From NCBI GenBank assembly GCA_021442155.1, contig CM038225.1:80612925-80676924 (forward strand): DNA of 64,000 bases, read 5' to 3'. This stretch comes from Cymbidium sinense (lineage: Eukaryota; Streptophyta; Magnoliopsida; Asparagales; Orchidaceae). The position numbers and the translations under genes are program-made. Of the stretch, positions 23,400-36,671 are shown one piece after another (the stretch's first letter is position 1; every line of letters starts with the position of its first letter). Below the pieces are notes generated by a model. That model searched no databases. It was not told the DNA's origin and saw only the letters and a program-made list of their open reading frames with translations.

Positions 23400-24770
23400 G
23401 TTGCATTCGTTTCTACATTTGGGCTAATGTAGTAGTGTCGACAAAGAAAGAGTTATCCTCTTCTCTTTCTAGTTCTTCTTCCTCTTCATCACCTGAGGAT
23501 GTGCTTGAAGCTCCCCCTTATGTTTGCTCAAGAGCTAGTTCTTCAATATGAATAGGATCCACACCATCTATGTTGATCTTATCGACCGATGGTTCTCCGT
23601 GTGTACCATATACACTACTTCCATTTCCATACTATCCTTATCATATTCTTCATCTTCTTGTAATCGACTTGACGTCTCCTCTAATAAATTTCTGGCTCTA
23701 TAATCGAGACAAACCTCTCTTTAACCAGAGGGCTATGATCAAAGTCAACTTTCTTTCATGGAGATTCAACTGACCGATGATGGGATTCCCTGGAATATTC
23801 ACCTAGGTGTCGACCATCTTGTAATTCATCATCAGAAGATTTCTTCTTTTGAACCCATTTTGATCGGTTCTTATCATTGGTGGATTTTCAGGAGTACGAA
23901 CCAGATATCACACATTTTCCTTTATTTTCAATAGTTTCTCTTCGGGGCCTTGCCCACCAAGCTTGCTTGCCCTTCCGTCATCACATTTTGAAAGTGGATT
24001 CCATGACATACGATCTGGGTGTCACACTTCGATGCTCACCATATAGGATTTGCTTGAATCAATCATGAGCTCTTACAACATGTGGTAGTCTACCAGGTGG
24101 AACATTATCAATTTTGATTATCACAGGCCTTTAGACCCTTCTTTTCATTAGGCATGTTTCCTTTACAAGTTTCAGCACTCGATGCACTCTAGAGGATAAG
24201 GTTTCAGGATTTTTCTTTAGGGGAACCGGAGCTTGATGCAATGGTGGATTCCAAAAAGATTGTTTCAACTCACTAGTAGAGCTATTCCTCTTTACCCATT
24301 TCAGGTTCATGAATTTATTCTAGGTGGGAATGCTCGCTTCTGGTTTTGAGGCTAACTGAATAGTAGGTTGTTCAGACAACAGTTGTTGAGCTTGTAGTTC
24401 GCTATTCAACCTTCTTCTCTGTCTTCTCGTTAATTTTCCTCTAGAAGAGGAAGCTTCATGATCATGCTTTCCTGATACAAAAGGTTCAATTGGCAGAGTG
24501 GTGTTTACAAGCATGATTGAGACTTTCTACCCAACAATAGTTATCTTAATGTCAGTGTCGAATATCCTAATCTTTGTCTTTGGGAGGGCATATGCTTTAG
24601 TTATAATTATTGGAAAGCCAACACTACCAAATTGAATGGTAGCTCCGATTCTCAATGTTGATGATAGCATTAGCAAGACGGATGTTAGACCCGCCACTTC
24701 ACAATGAACAAGTGTTTTGAAGATCCATCTGCATAAATGAAAGATGAGGATCAATAATCAAAAATAAATA
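23400..24770 (-). pseudogene. Unrecognised degenerate polyprotein-like remnant, spacer 1
   Basis: Minus-strand coding-like blocks separated by stops: one with SNIRLANAIINI and ATIQFGSVGFPIIITKA, a basic block with LTRRQRRRLNSE, and an acidic Glu-rich tail (about 23440-23500). Copy 2 (42000-43412) keeps longer pieces of the same reading and has some of the missing residues. The order of conserved, basic and acidic segments suggests the N-terminal part of a retroelement polyprotein, but no protease or reverse-transcriptase motif is visible and the family is not identified. Confidence 0.35.
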
Positions 24771-27700
24771 ATCTACCCCATACTTTCAAAATACAGAGAT
24801 ACAACATAACAAAAATAAAACAACATATTCAAAAGAAAATTTTGAGCAAACAAAATCATAACCAACAAATTAGTATGTTTATTAGAAATTTTATTTTATG
24901 ACTAAATTTTAATTTTGATTACTTATACTTTACTACTACTATACTCCGAGTTTGACTAGCTAAAGATGGAAAGAGAAACCAGTCCCAAGCGGAGTCACCA
25001 GAAATCTATGGGCTCCAAAAATTCACCACTGACCTCTCGATGAAGAGAGTTTGATTTAAATGTCGGTGAAATTTTCAGAAGGCATATGAGATAGTAGATA
25101 AGACGCTACCTAGAGATTTCACCCTCATTTTGTAAGAACTTTAGATATGGTTCCAAGTTTCTTATAGGCGCAAGCACCTATAGTTAATTACCCCTTCTAA
25201 TACAAAGAGAAAACTTTTGATTAAGGCTAGTCATTAGATCGCTAAATGCATAGCATATAGTAGCAACATGTGGAGTTTAAAATTTAAGATTATGAAATTC
25301 ATCATTTTAACTTAAAGCATATGGTTGGTGAAATGATGACGTGCCCAATCTAGATCCCATGGTTTCATCATCCCGGGCTGTCATGGTCCCTAGTCTACTT
25401 TTTCAGAGGAGGTAGTTGACCCAACCTGACCGAAGGATCCTATCGTCATGGGTCATGAGGCCCAAGTAATTTAGACTGGGGGTGTTTATCTAAGAAGACA
25501 ATTTTAAGTCTACCTCATCTGACAAAAGGGCTTTGTGCCTATCAAATATATCCTATGATTCATAACTCAAAGGGCTGAGCCATTGGAGAACATATGGGCT
25601 ACAGTCATGACTATATTATAATGGTGTCATTTGGAAGCAATCACTCGATTAGAGGACTCTAGTCATAACTGTATCATATATGGAGCTTATTGGTCAAAAT
25701 CACACAAGAGGATATCGCCAAGTCCCATGCATGATTATTTGAGCTTGAATATAGTGATTTATTTGACTTGATATTAACTCTTTTGTGAGCTAGAGTTTTC
25801 TTAATCTATCATCCCCAATAAACGATAGTGGATGGATGGATGAATTATCTGTTTTAAGTATTTAAATAGTGAATTTCATTTAGTTCAGATATTTACTTAG
25901 TTAAAATTTAGTTTTATGATGAATTAGTTTAGAGCTCAAGTATCTTTTGATAATAATATCCCCTTTGGTTGTGATTTTTAATCAACGTGGCTATCATCGA
26001 GACATATAAATTTGTTTAATCATTTAGTTTATTATTGCAGATCCTGTCAACTCTATTAATTTAATAATAAATGATCATATCTAGATTTATATTTTGAGTA
26101 TTTTGAATTTAAGAATTTTTGGATATAATATCCTAAATATTTTGATAATAGTTACCCATCCAGTTGATATCTTCAGTCAACTCAACTATCATTAGGGTAG
26201 ACCTTGTCAACTCTACTTATTTACTAGTAGAAGATCGGTCTATGACTTATGTGTAATTTAAATATTTTAAAAAATTGATATCATAATAGTCCTTGCCAAC
26301 TCTATTGCAAATATAGAGGATTGGGTCTTATAATCTAATGTAATCTAAGTTCCTTTAGAAGTTGATAAGTTAGTAGACCCTATGAATACTATTTCGCGCA
26401 TAAAGGATTAGGCATATTATGAACATATTCTATGACGTTGAATATTTATCTCTTTCATTGATTTGAATTAGCATATGGAGACATTCATTAGCTTATATGC
26501 ATATAATCATAAAGGATTGAATCGATTTTATCATTATTTTTCTTTTTTTTTTAACCCACGTAACATCCTTAGACACCTGAATTTAAACATTCAACACTAT
26601 GTCGGGGCTCATGCGGCTATTTAACAATTTAGGTAATTTTATTTATAAATTATCAGATTAATTTCATTTTTTTTAATCTCAACTTAGCCTGCACAGCCTT
26701 TTTAAATATTAAAATTTATACTTTAAATATCTATGTCCGAGCACATGCGGGTATTTATAACTTAGATAATTTCATCTAATTAATGAAATCATTGATTTTA
26801 AAAATCATAATTAGAATAAAATTTCTTTTATTTTTGGATTGAAAGAAGGTCCATAATTAGTATAATATTTAATTTAGTATCGTCTTCTGTCTGCTTGTAC
26901 GAAGAATTGCAAATCCGGTGGCGATATAATGTGATCTAGACCTCCTGAGAGGACTTGATTATACGTAATAATGGGTTATTTAAATACAATATAAATCTTC
27001 ACATAAATTATGGTTAAATTGTATCCATACTTGACTACTATATTTTAATCACATTGTAAATCCTTGAGAATCCAAACACATATTCAATTAAATTCACTTT
27101 TGGATAATTTGAAATGAAGGGTTGCAAAATCAAGTTTGTATTCATTGATAGACTATCAAATTCATTGCATTTGCCATATGATCAAGTATTTTAATATTTC
27201 ATAAGTTTCTTATGCTTCGCTCATATAGTCAATTAAAGGCTTTTAAATTATTTTATTATGAGTTTTAAAATGATTTTAATGTTTAATTTGAGATTTTATC
27301 TCATGTAATTTCAATTCCAGTTAAACTTTTTTTTTTTTATAGATTCATGTATTTCAAAACTTGATAAGCTCAAATTGAATAATGAAATTATCTTAATATT
27401 CAATTAAGGCTTAGAAATTTCTATTTAAATAGATTCCTTTAAGTCATTATCACTATAAATTTTGACAGTATTTTGACAATATTACATTTATAAGGGTCAA
27501 TTGAACCGCTTTTTACCCGATAATCTCAATCGAGATAGCATCGTAACACACAATCGATCTTCTTCATACCCACTAAGCCCTATTGAGCCTTAGTGGGGTC
27601 TTCGATCATCCGCATGTAGCAAACACATATATGCAACTTCTACAATGAAATTTCGTATTATATTATTTACTTTTTGATGTGATTGATTTTTTTCTTTTAG

Positions 27701-27958
27701 ATAAATCTTTATTCTTCCCCCTTTTTTTAAGTCCAAAATTCAATCAAAATTTTGGTAGCATTTTGGCATAAGGTACTGCATCTAACAATTTTGGCTTACT
27801 CGGTATATTCTATTGAGCATAACGAGCGGTGTCTTGTGATACCATAGCCGTGTCTTCGAACCTAAATAATGTGCATTAGCAGGGTCTTCAAACCTCCATA
27901 AAGAAGTAAAAGCACAAATATACAATTTGTTTTTACACATTCAAGCATTTCCAAATAT
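24771..27958. other. Spacer 1, AT-rich, no gene seen
   Basis: Colinear with 43413-46375. The block around 25140-25230 also has relatives near 56340-56420 and 63900-63990. Nothing coding is recognised. Confidence 0.6.
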
Positions 27959-28470
27959 TCACCAACTGCAATAATAATAATTTTGCATGAGTTCGGTTAG
28001 AAAGAATTGAATAGGAGAGAGGATCGGGTTAGTTATCTGGGTTGAATAGGTGGGGAAGATGCCAGAAACTAAAAGGAATCCGTCTGATGACAAAATTACC
28101 TCTTGGCTATGGCAAAGGGAATGATCAGAGTAGGAAATTATGAAAAGTATGCTGAGAGGAAGGGAAAGGAGGAGGAAGATGCCGGAAACCGAAAGGAACC
28201 CGCCTGATAATGGAGTTATTTCTCGACTGCGGCAAAGGGAATTAGACTCCAATCAAAGAAGGGATACAGAATTGTTATAGGAGATAATTCTGAGGGAAAC
28301 CCTTCTAATGACAGAGTTGCCTCTTGACTGCGAGAAAGCGTGGTTGTAGAAAGGAACCTGCATGATGGCAGAGTCGCCCTTCGGCCATGCTCTAGGTTGC
28401 AAAAAAAGGAAGGTGAGTGTGCAGCTAGGTATGAGGGTGGAATCGGGAAGTTTGGTAAAGGGATTTAGGC
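27959..28470 (+). pseudogene. Degenerate repeat-containing small ORF, spacer 1
   Basis: Matches the better-preserved ORF at 46491-46889, where the description is given. Here stops and indels break it. Recurring nucleotide units contain GATGCCRGAAAC and GGCAAAGGGAAT. Confidence 0.4.
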
Positions 28471-28623
28471 CAACATAAGAAAAACAACATAATAAAGATT
28501 TTGAACTCGACGCAACAACCTCCCCGTTACATTACCTTGTTCTAAATATTACTAGATCAATGAAGGAGAAAGAAAAGAAACCGATTTGAATATGACGCTA
28601 ATTTGTATTCTATTAAACAGTAA

Positions 28624-30355
28624 GGGGGTGTTTGGCAACGGATTTACTAAGGATTTAGCTCGCTAAATCCGTAAATCTACCAAACACCATAAGGATTTAG
28701 TAAATCAGAAATCCGTAACCGCAAGACGCGATAAATCCGGATTGTTAAATCACCATTCGCGATTTCGGGGATTTATTAACGGAACCTCATGGTATGGCGG
28801 AACCGTTGCCTCAACTCCTCGATCGCCTATTTCTTCGCCGCAACGGATGTTTCGCCACTCTTCTTCGCTACCGCAATCCGCATCGCGTATCTCTGAGTTT
28901 TCTTACATTTAAGCTATCGTATGACCGAACTCTACGCTTTCATGCTTCAATGGTTTCGCATTTACTTTAGGATCGAAGACGGCACCGCTGCAAAAGCACG
29001 CAGGGTAAAGTTGATGGGCGACACAAAGCATCGACTATGGGGAAGAGAGAGAGATCGAGAGCGGTTGGAAAAAGACCTTTACTATGCCACCACCTCATTT
29101 CGCTTTGGATTTTTTCATTGTTATGTTCAAGATTCTTCTTGTTAGATGTTTACGGATTAATCTTCTACGTTAAGGCTTGGTTTATTGAACGATAGTCTAA
29201 ACGAATAAGTATATTAGTTGTAGCATTTTGACTTTTGAGAGGTGTTAACTAGTTGGTGCCTGCTTAAGTTTCAGCTTGTCTTATTTTAGTTGACTCGGGT
29301 TTTAGAAGATTGACATGGAAATTAATATAATATACTTGAACATTGTTCGCTCACTTGTTTAAGGTATTGAAATGTGTTTTGGTTATTTAACAAATAGCTT
29401 AAGATCTTCATTGAATTTTCATTTAATAATGGCTCCGTCGCTTATTTTCTGAATGAATCGACTTTTTCCTGAACAATGGATTTTGTTAATGATTGTATTA
29501 TTAGAGGTATAAGTCGTGATGGAACAGTTTAAACTTCATGTTTAGTGAATTAACGCCTTAATTAAAAAAGTCAACTTTAAAGTAATACATAATGAGTTAT
29601 CTCAGTTTTGTTGACGCATGTAAGTATATTTATCTTGGATGATGACTTTATATTTGTAAATTAGCATTATCTCATATATCTTTAATTAAGCTTAATTAAA
29701 TCTTGATAGCTCAAAATAATAAACTTGAACAATTTTAAAAATTTAGACATTCCACTGCACCACTCAATAAGGAAAATACATGAATGAGCTTGATAGGGGT
29801 ACTTGGCTTAAACCTCTTCTTTTGATTTAATGACTATGGATTCCAAAAGTGTTGTCGACTTCAAAATTGTGATTCCCAAAACATTATGATCCTGGATTAA
29901 TTTCATTCTACCATTCTTGGGTATGTTGTGTATTGTTAAAAATTAATTTATGTTGCGTGATGTATGACCTTATAATGTTGATCATTTGTAGCAGTCGAGT
30001 ATAGTTTAGTATGATAGATTGTTTGAAAGACAAGTGAAATTGATTTGTATTATCAGAAAAATTTCTTATATCCAAATAATGTAATGTTTATTTATATTTT
30101 GTAATGAGCATGATATCTTCGTTAAATAATGAATTTTAATTTTAATATTTTATTTTTTATTTATTTATTTTTATATTTTAAAAATATTATTATTTAATTA
30201 TATGACTTAAATCCCTATAAACTTACATCTTTCTTTTTGATTTAGCGATTTAATAAATCATTAAACACTTCAGTTTTATCGGATTTACTAAATCCAGGTT
30301 ATCTTTGATTACTAAATCTACTTGAAATAAATCCAATCCGTTGCCAAACACCCCC
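28624..30355. mobile_element. PIF/Harbinger (Tourist-like) non-autonomous element, 1732 bp
   Basis: Seen: 21-bp perfect terminal inverted repeats, GGGGGTGTTTGGCAACGGAT plus T, at 28624-28644 and 30335-30355. The 3-bp duplication TAA lies at 28621-28623 and 30356-30358. The equivalent place in spacer 2 (about 47034-47036) has a single TAA and no insert. Subterminal GGATTTAGTAAATCC-like motifs recur near both ends. Known: TIRs of this kind with a TAA/TTA duplication mark PIF/Harbinger. No transposase is visible. A GC-richer stretch (about 28770-29100) looks like foreign passenger sequence, possibly a captured host promoter or exon. Confidence 0.9.
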
Positions 30356-30599
30356 TAAGGGTAACAACTTTAATTCCTATAAGATATTGTTTCAGATTTG
30401 TGAAACTCAGATAAAAGGACTACTAAATCCACATTATTTAGGCCCATTATCTTTTCCATGTTGTGTAGTAAATATAAGAGAGGATGGTATGGGTTGAAGA
30501 CCAATAAGCCGTATAACTACAAGGAAATGGGATGAAGGATGGGCTCAGATTGAGAGGAGGTCAGTTGTTCTTCGAATAAGGAGGGACTGGATTTGAGCA

Positions 30600-30930
30600 G
30601 AATTTAACGGGATTTAGACAACAGAAGCGTGCGAAGGGTAGTGGAGGGAGACTCGTGCGGTGCAAGCAGAGAGGTTAGACGTGAGGCGTTGGACCTTCTA
30701 TTTGGCCTCAAGCTCCTTCCTAACGGAAGGGTAGAGAGCGGGTTAACGAGAGAGAGAACGACAGGGAGGGGAAGAGAGAACGGGAGAATTACCTGCGGCG
30801 GACGAGGAACAGACGAAAAGGAGAACGATTCCCTCGATCCTTCGGCCTTTGCGAGATTCCAATAGGAGAGAGACCGGTGCCCTCGACTGCTTAGAAAAAG
30901 CAGGATTAAATTCCCTAATTGCAGATTAAT
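30600..30930. other. GC-richer exon-like segment, spacer 1
   Basis: Duplicated at 47260-47600. On the minus strand a frame starting MEVHSSAIREFNPPF in copy 2 runs to a good donor, GCCGCAG/GTAATT, near 47452-47458 (about 30793 here). It could be the first exon of an unrecognised gene or transposon. No downstream exon could be joined to it. Confidence 0.35.
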
Positions 30931-31029
30931 GAACTTCCATCTACGGATAGGCGGGATTTCAAAATTCTAAGCCAAAATTAAAACTATTTAGGGAGGATTC
31001 ACTCTAAATTAATTCCATATCATACATAT

Positions 31030-31640
31030 TAAAATTATGAATTAATTCTGAAATAATCGATCATTTAAATTATGCTTAGTGAAATCAAGAATAAATATCT
31101 GATTTTCTTTTGTTATCATTATTTTTTTTTTGTGGACTGATTTTTTTTTTTTTTTGAGACAGCATTGAAACTTATGCAAATTTTGTTGAAGCCAAATCCA
31201 TACAATATGGATGTCGTTTCCAAGCAAATTTGGTGCTCTGAACTCAATGGTGCATCCCATTTTACGATCGAATGTCATTTGAGTGAAGTTGGCGTCGAAT
31301 CGAGTCAATTTTGGTTCGAAATTGCGCGTTGTGGCTTCCGATCGCTCGATATTCACACAAACTCGTCCGAATTGGCGAAGCTCTTTGATAGGTTTCAACT
31401 TTTGATCTAACGGCGTAATCAATTTCAGCGGATGTTCGACCGCTTCACAATTTTCCGACCTCAATATCGGCGTCGGCATTTTTTCTTGATCGACTATCAA
31501 AATACATATATTCTACTCAATTTCAACGTTCTGAATGCAATGGCGAAGTCTGTTCATCGATCGGAGATCATTAGGTTTTTGGCGTCAGTGTATTTACTGA
31601 TTTTGTCGTTGCATCTGAAGTCCGTCTAACCCGGCTAGTG
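31030..31640. other. Coding-like segment open on both strands, spacer 1
   Basis: GC-richer than its surroundings. A minus-strand frame (31042-31500) contains NIERSEATTRNFEPK and FDANFTQMTFDRKMGCTIEF, and a plus-strand frame (31165-31410) is also open. Copy 2 (47700-48330) keeps part of both, with frameshifts. Not recognised, possibly retroelement-derived. Confidence 0.3.
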
Positions 31641-34600
31641 AGCTCGACATGACTGATGGAGCATCCATGTAGGTCACATGGCATAAATGATTATTTACAA
31701 TATTCATTGCAAAAAAAAACCCAGTCAACAATTGTGGTAGTGATTGGTAATATCAAAGCAACTTTATTAGAAAATATACAAGAGAAAAAACATCATTTTT
31801 CTATATCTCTAGTAATTTTTGTGCAAGTTCTTCAATCTCTTTCAACTTCAAAATGTATCATTGGTTCATTATATAACATAATAATTCTCAAGTTGATTAT
31901 CTAAAATAATAAGGTCAACTTTTGAGAATTCTAGAAAATAGAATTTTAACAAGCATATCAATTTCTTCTTATGAAAAGCTAAAAAATAAGTCACATTGAC
32001 TCAAACATGTCACACATAAAAGTAACTCAGTATTGACATCATCAAATATTTTACTAAACTCTTGAAGTTGCATATCAATTAAAGAATATAATAACTCAAC
32101 TTGATAATAGTGTAAATTTGTGATTCCTTGAGCAAATCATCTTGACCTTCCATGTATGATAAAATTTACACTCATATTTATCTATATTATATAAACATGA
32201 AACTTCTTCAAGTACTCGATCCATCATCTCTCATATTTTATAGACTGTATGTATACAAGATTATTTCAAATCACGGCAAGCTCATCCATCTCTCCTTCAA
32301 TTCATTATATTTTGTCTCCTTTGATTTTTTGCTCATTGTCTTGCTTCTTGGCCTCTTATTCTACCTCAATTTAATAGAATATTTACATGTTATCAAAAGC
32401 CATGAAGCTAATCAAATATTTAAGTTTATAAATTATTAGATTCCACAATGATGGCCGCCATAAGAGCCTACCTCTTAAACAAGGCTCATAAAATATTTTA
32501 AACTAAAGTAACATTTTTATGGATTATATCAAGTGGATGTGAGGAATATATAGCCTTCATAAATATAGTGTGCATATTAGAAATAGATTCAACATTTTGT
32601 ATATTAAATAATTAAAATCATAGTTTTAGAAGACTATAAAAGTCACTCATGTAAGTTAAATATATAGAGATTAATCTCACATAAAGCCCTTTAAGAAATG
32701 ACTGATCTTAACATCATCGACTAATTTATAAGGGCCTATTATGAGCATATTATATAGTCAACTACATTGTCCGATTAGAAACTTACTCATTCTATCATTT
32801 CACTCGTCAAATAAAACATTATTTAGGAGAGGGGTTTTATGGATGAAGTACTCTTTGATATTGTTTAATAAAATATATGTCATATGGTCTTAATGTTGGT
32901 AATTAAGCAAAACAATGAGCTAAGACAATAGTATACATTGAAAAATAAAAAAAAGGCAAAGTGGATTGGCTTAGTTAGTATTTTTAAGATTTTTAGAATA
33001 ATAATGAACAAAATAAACAAATGTATATATATCCAATCACAAGTAACTTAAAATGCAAGACATATAAAGAGAAGATAATGCAATAAAAGTTTTACAAAAT
33101 TAATGAAGCAAGGTGGGAGGAAAGATGAGGCAATTTCGGGATTTAGACAAGCTGCTTTCACATGGTTAAATTCGAATTTACTAAATCCACTAGCCATAGC
33201 TTTGTATAGTCTACCATGACCGCTTTTGCATGGTTAAATCATATTTTATTAAAGCTTGATACAGGGTGGGAACTGAGAGGAAAGACAAGAGAAGATGAGA
33301 GTTCTCTTCACGAAGAACTGAACAGCCTGAGTCTCCTTACCACAACAAAGTAAGACAAGGGCTTCCAATGCCTAAATTTTGATACTAAAGCCGAAAATTT
33401 TAATGCGGTGGGTTTGGTCAGTGGGGGCACCTGCCCCCACACTCCATTGACCCCTACAACCTCCTTAACCCATCAATTAGAAAATCTTGAAAATATCAGA
33501 AGAATATTCTTCATCTCTTAAAGAAGGACCCTAACAATAATATGCTCTTGCACAATACTAAAGAAATAAATGATAGGCACTATGAATCAACAATTCAATT
33601 TCTTTATAGAGTTAAAATACTCATTTAACTTTCCATGTGGACAACGAGTATTATTTTTGAAGAGAAAATTAGATATACATGTTTGAAAATAAAAAATAAA
33701 AAAATTTCAATCAATTAATGAAGTGCAACTGGGTTTATACTATGAAAAGACTTTTACGTAATTGTTGTATCTATCCAAAAGCTTGTAGATAGTAAAGTGG
33801 TTGATATTACTTTTATTTTTGAGATACAAATGCAAGGTCTCATGAAAACAATGAATGTTGAGCATTAACGTATGACCTATGTGATAAAATACTTGGATTT
33901 ACAAATTCGTTCTCCACCAAACACCATCTAATCACTAAAATTAAGAAAATGTCTAAGAGAAAGAAGAAAGAAAAAGTATTAATATTTTTATTTGTAATTT
34001 TCTAATTGTAATAAGATATTGAAATTTTTATCATTAACAACGGTTTTAATAGCAACAAAATGCTTTATTATGATTTAAAAATTGCTGCAAAATCGGTACA
34101 TCTACTTTCTGCTTCAATGCATTTTGCAACAATTTCATATTCATTGGAGTAGCGTTTAGCAATGTTAATTATAATATCAATTATAGCTGTCATAGATCTA
34201 ATACATTTGCGTAAGTTAACCCCACTTGTTTGTCAACCTAACGGTAGTTTAAACTACCACACAATCTTTAGAAATTTGATAATTAAAAGATTTGGCAATC
34301 ATTATTACCAATGGTTATATATTTATATATGAGCGGAGTGTTTTGAATTGATGGCTAGTAAAACTACAATAATCTCTTGGCTCTTTTAATCTGAAGTAGT
34401 AATTACTTGTTGTATTAGCCTTTACATAGTAAATTTGATTTAATTTTTCAATATATTATCATCATAAAAGGCTTAATGTACATGCAATTTTTATAATCTA
34501 TTTTGATCCCAAAACTTTTAACTTTTCACATATTATTTATATCAAACTCTTTTGTAGTTATCTCTTCAATTTGTTGATCTTTCAAGTATCATCGTTTAAA

Positions 34601-35034
34601 ATTAATATATCATCCAAATATAATAGTAAAATAATATAATCTTTTTATTTGCCGTTGTCATAATAGCATTCTTTTTCAAGTTCAACAAAGCTTTTAATTG
34701 TATCATAATGATGCCTATCTTAATATCTATTTATTTATGTATAAATATTATACTATATTATGCTCATCTTAATACAAGAATAATCATTAATTCAACTTTG
34801 AAAGATAACATCTTTATAAAATCTATATCTTTTTTTTCAAATCTCTTATAAATAATATGCATTATTGTGGATCTTTTGATTCATATTTGTTCTCTGTTTT
34901 TATATATTAATTTATTTTTGCAGCAGCTTCTTAATTTCAATAAAAACAAACAAAAAAATATATATATAATTGGCCAATTATTTAACTTCATATATTATGT
35001 AGGTGTACATCAAATATAGAGCACCCTCTTACGC
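31641..35034. other. Spacer 1, AT-rich DNA downstream of copy B
   Basis: Colinear with 48340-51378. About 33816-34174 is missing from spacer 2 but has a relative at 59480-59870. No gene recognised. Confidence 0.6.
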
Positions 35035-36613
35035 TTAAGTATTAGGGAGGGGAACAGAAGGGGTGGCCAACAAACGAAGAGGTGACTTCTTTCTAGTTGA
35101 AACTCCTAAAGCTTCACTCATGTCTAGTTTCTCTCCATTCTTAGTTGGATACTCCCAATCAAAATAGTACAACAAATGTGTGAGAGCCATCTCAATCGTT
35201 GCCATTCCAAAAAGAATTCCTGGACAAATTCTCCTCCCAGCACCGAAGGGCAACATCTCGAAGTTAGCTCCCTTCATGTCAACATTTTTCTTCTCAAACC
35301 TCTCCGGTCTAAATACCTCTGGCTCTTCCCAATGCTTAGGATCCCTCCCTATCGCCCACGCATTCACCATAACTGTAGTCCTTGCAGGAATGTCATAGCC
35401 CATCACCTCACACCTCTCTGCGTTCTGCCTAGGCAACAATAATGGTAGCGGAGTGTGTAATCGTAGCGTCTCCTTTATCACCAGATGCAAGTATCTAAGC
35501 TTATCACTTAGAAAATTGTCGTCGTTAATTATATTTGTCATGCCATAACCGAACACCTCTCTCACCTCCTTCTGTGCCTTTTTCATTATGACGGGGTTGA
35601 AAACTAGCTCCGAAATTGCCCATTCCAAGGTAGTCCATGTCGTCTCGCTTCCAGCCACAAATTACATTAGGTTGGTAATGAATTAAATAACTTGTATTAA
35701 GTTCGATAAGTTAGTTATTGCGAGTCACGTTAATGGTAGCCTTGATGTCGTCGTTGGAGAGGGGGAATTGGAGGCCACCATCCTTTTCGATTCTGAGAAG
35801 AACGTCTGTAAGATCCTCCTCTTTTGTGGAGTTTTAGCCCTTATCTTCATGTGCTCTTGCACGATTTCTTCAATTACTCGATCCAATTTCAGCTGGCATC
35901 TTTCTAGCTTCTTTCTAATGCCAACGATGCGGCTGATGAAATTGGGCATTGAGGGGAACATATCAACAATGTAGAATCCCGTGTTCAACTCTACAAGTTC
36001 ACCGAGCGCCGCTAGGAACACCTTCTGGTCCTCGCACTGCCCCCCGATAACTGATATTACCATGATGTCAGTTGCGAGGTTGGCGAGTTGACGGCCTAAG
36101 TTGATGACAAATCCTGTCGGAGCAGCTGCAATGGATCGGATGAGGTGGGAAACCTTCTGCTTTCTTATGGTATGAAATGAGTTGGTGCGCTTCGAGTTGA
36201 GCAATTCCATGAAGTAGAGTCGACGCATCTGACGCCAGTAATCGCCATATGAGAGAGAAGACGACCCCTTGCCACCGTAGAAGAGAGCGTCGATGGTTGG
36301 TGTGATGGGGCGAGGCGAAGTTGATATCGTGGGTGTGCATGATCTCTTTGGCCCCATCGGCGGAGGAGATGATGATGGTGTTGATCTCTCCTAATTTTAG
36401 GCTCATGATGGGGCCATAGACTGCAGAAAGATCGCGGAGGCCTTGGTGGGGAAGGCGGCGACCGAGGAGATGGTGAATGCTGCCGATGATGGGTAAGTTT
36501 ATGGGGCCTGGGGCGACAAGTCCGGTCTGGCACTTCGTTGGTTTTTCGAAGAGGCGGAAGAGGAGAAATAGTATTGAGACTAAGAATATGACAGTGGCAC
36601 CAAGAAACACCAT
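35035..36613 (-). pseudogene. Cytochrome P450, CYP71 clan, copy B
   Basis: Exon 1 is 35729-36613 (ATG at 36611-36613) and exon 2 is 35035-35660. Exon 2 is open to its stop and shows the whole C-terminal half: AGSETTW, KETLR, PERF in FRPERFEKK, and [14 protein letters not shown]. Three things break the gene. A 2-bp loss (GGGGCGAGG against GGGGCGCGAGG in copy C, near 36309) shifts exon 1 after DINFAS. A 1-bp loss in a T run near 35834 shifts it after KIRAK. A 23-bp deletion removes the intron's 3' end with its acceptor AG and the first codons of exon 2; no AG lies close upstream to replace it. It is otherwise nearly identical to copy C. The longer open frame upstream of the ATG is chance. Confidence 0.92.
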
Positions 36614-36663
36614 TCTATCTTCTTCTTTTTTTAGTTGTTTGTTTAAAAGCTCTGAACGTGAGC

Positions 36664-36671
36664 TACGTATA
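36664..36671 (-). promoter_or_regulatory. Altered TATA box of copy B
   Basis: TATACGTA, against TATAAGTA in copies C and D, 51 bp upstream of the ATG. Confidence 0.45.

Noticed and set aside
24771..27958. Regularly recurring CAACTCTA / TGATATC motifs as a regulatory array
   Set aside because: Irregular spacing and AT-rich context; no more than diverged local duplication can be supported.
28921..29145. 74-codon frame inside the Harbinger element as a transposase
   Set aside because: No DDE or Myb-like motif; the element is too short and looks non-autonomous.
30629..30865. Arg/Gly/Glu-rich plus-strand frame as a gene
   Set aside because: Composition follows a purine-rich strand, and the duplicate (47308-47586) differs by frame changes. 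A minus-strand exon is at least as likely.
35176..35442. Plus-strand open frames opposite P450 exon 2, repeated in copies A and C
   Set aside because: Antisense shadows of a conserved exon; they recur only because the exon does.
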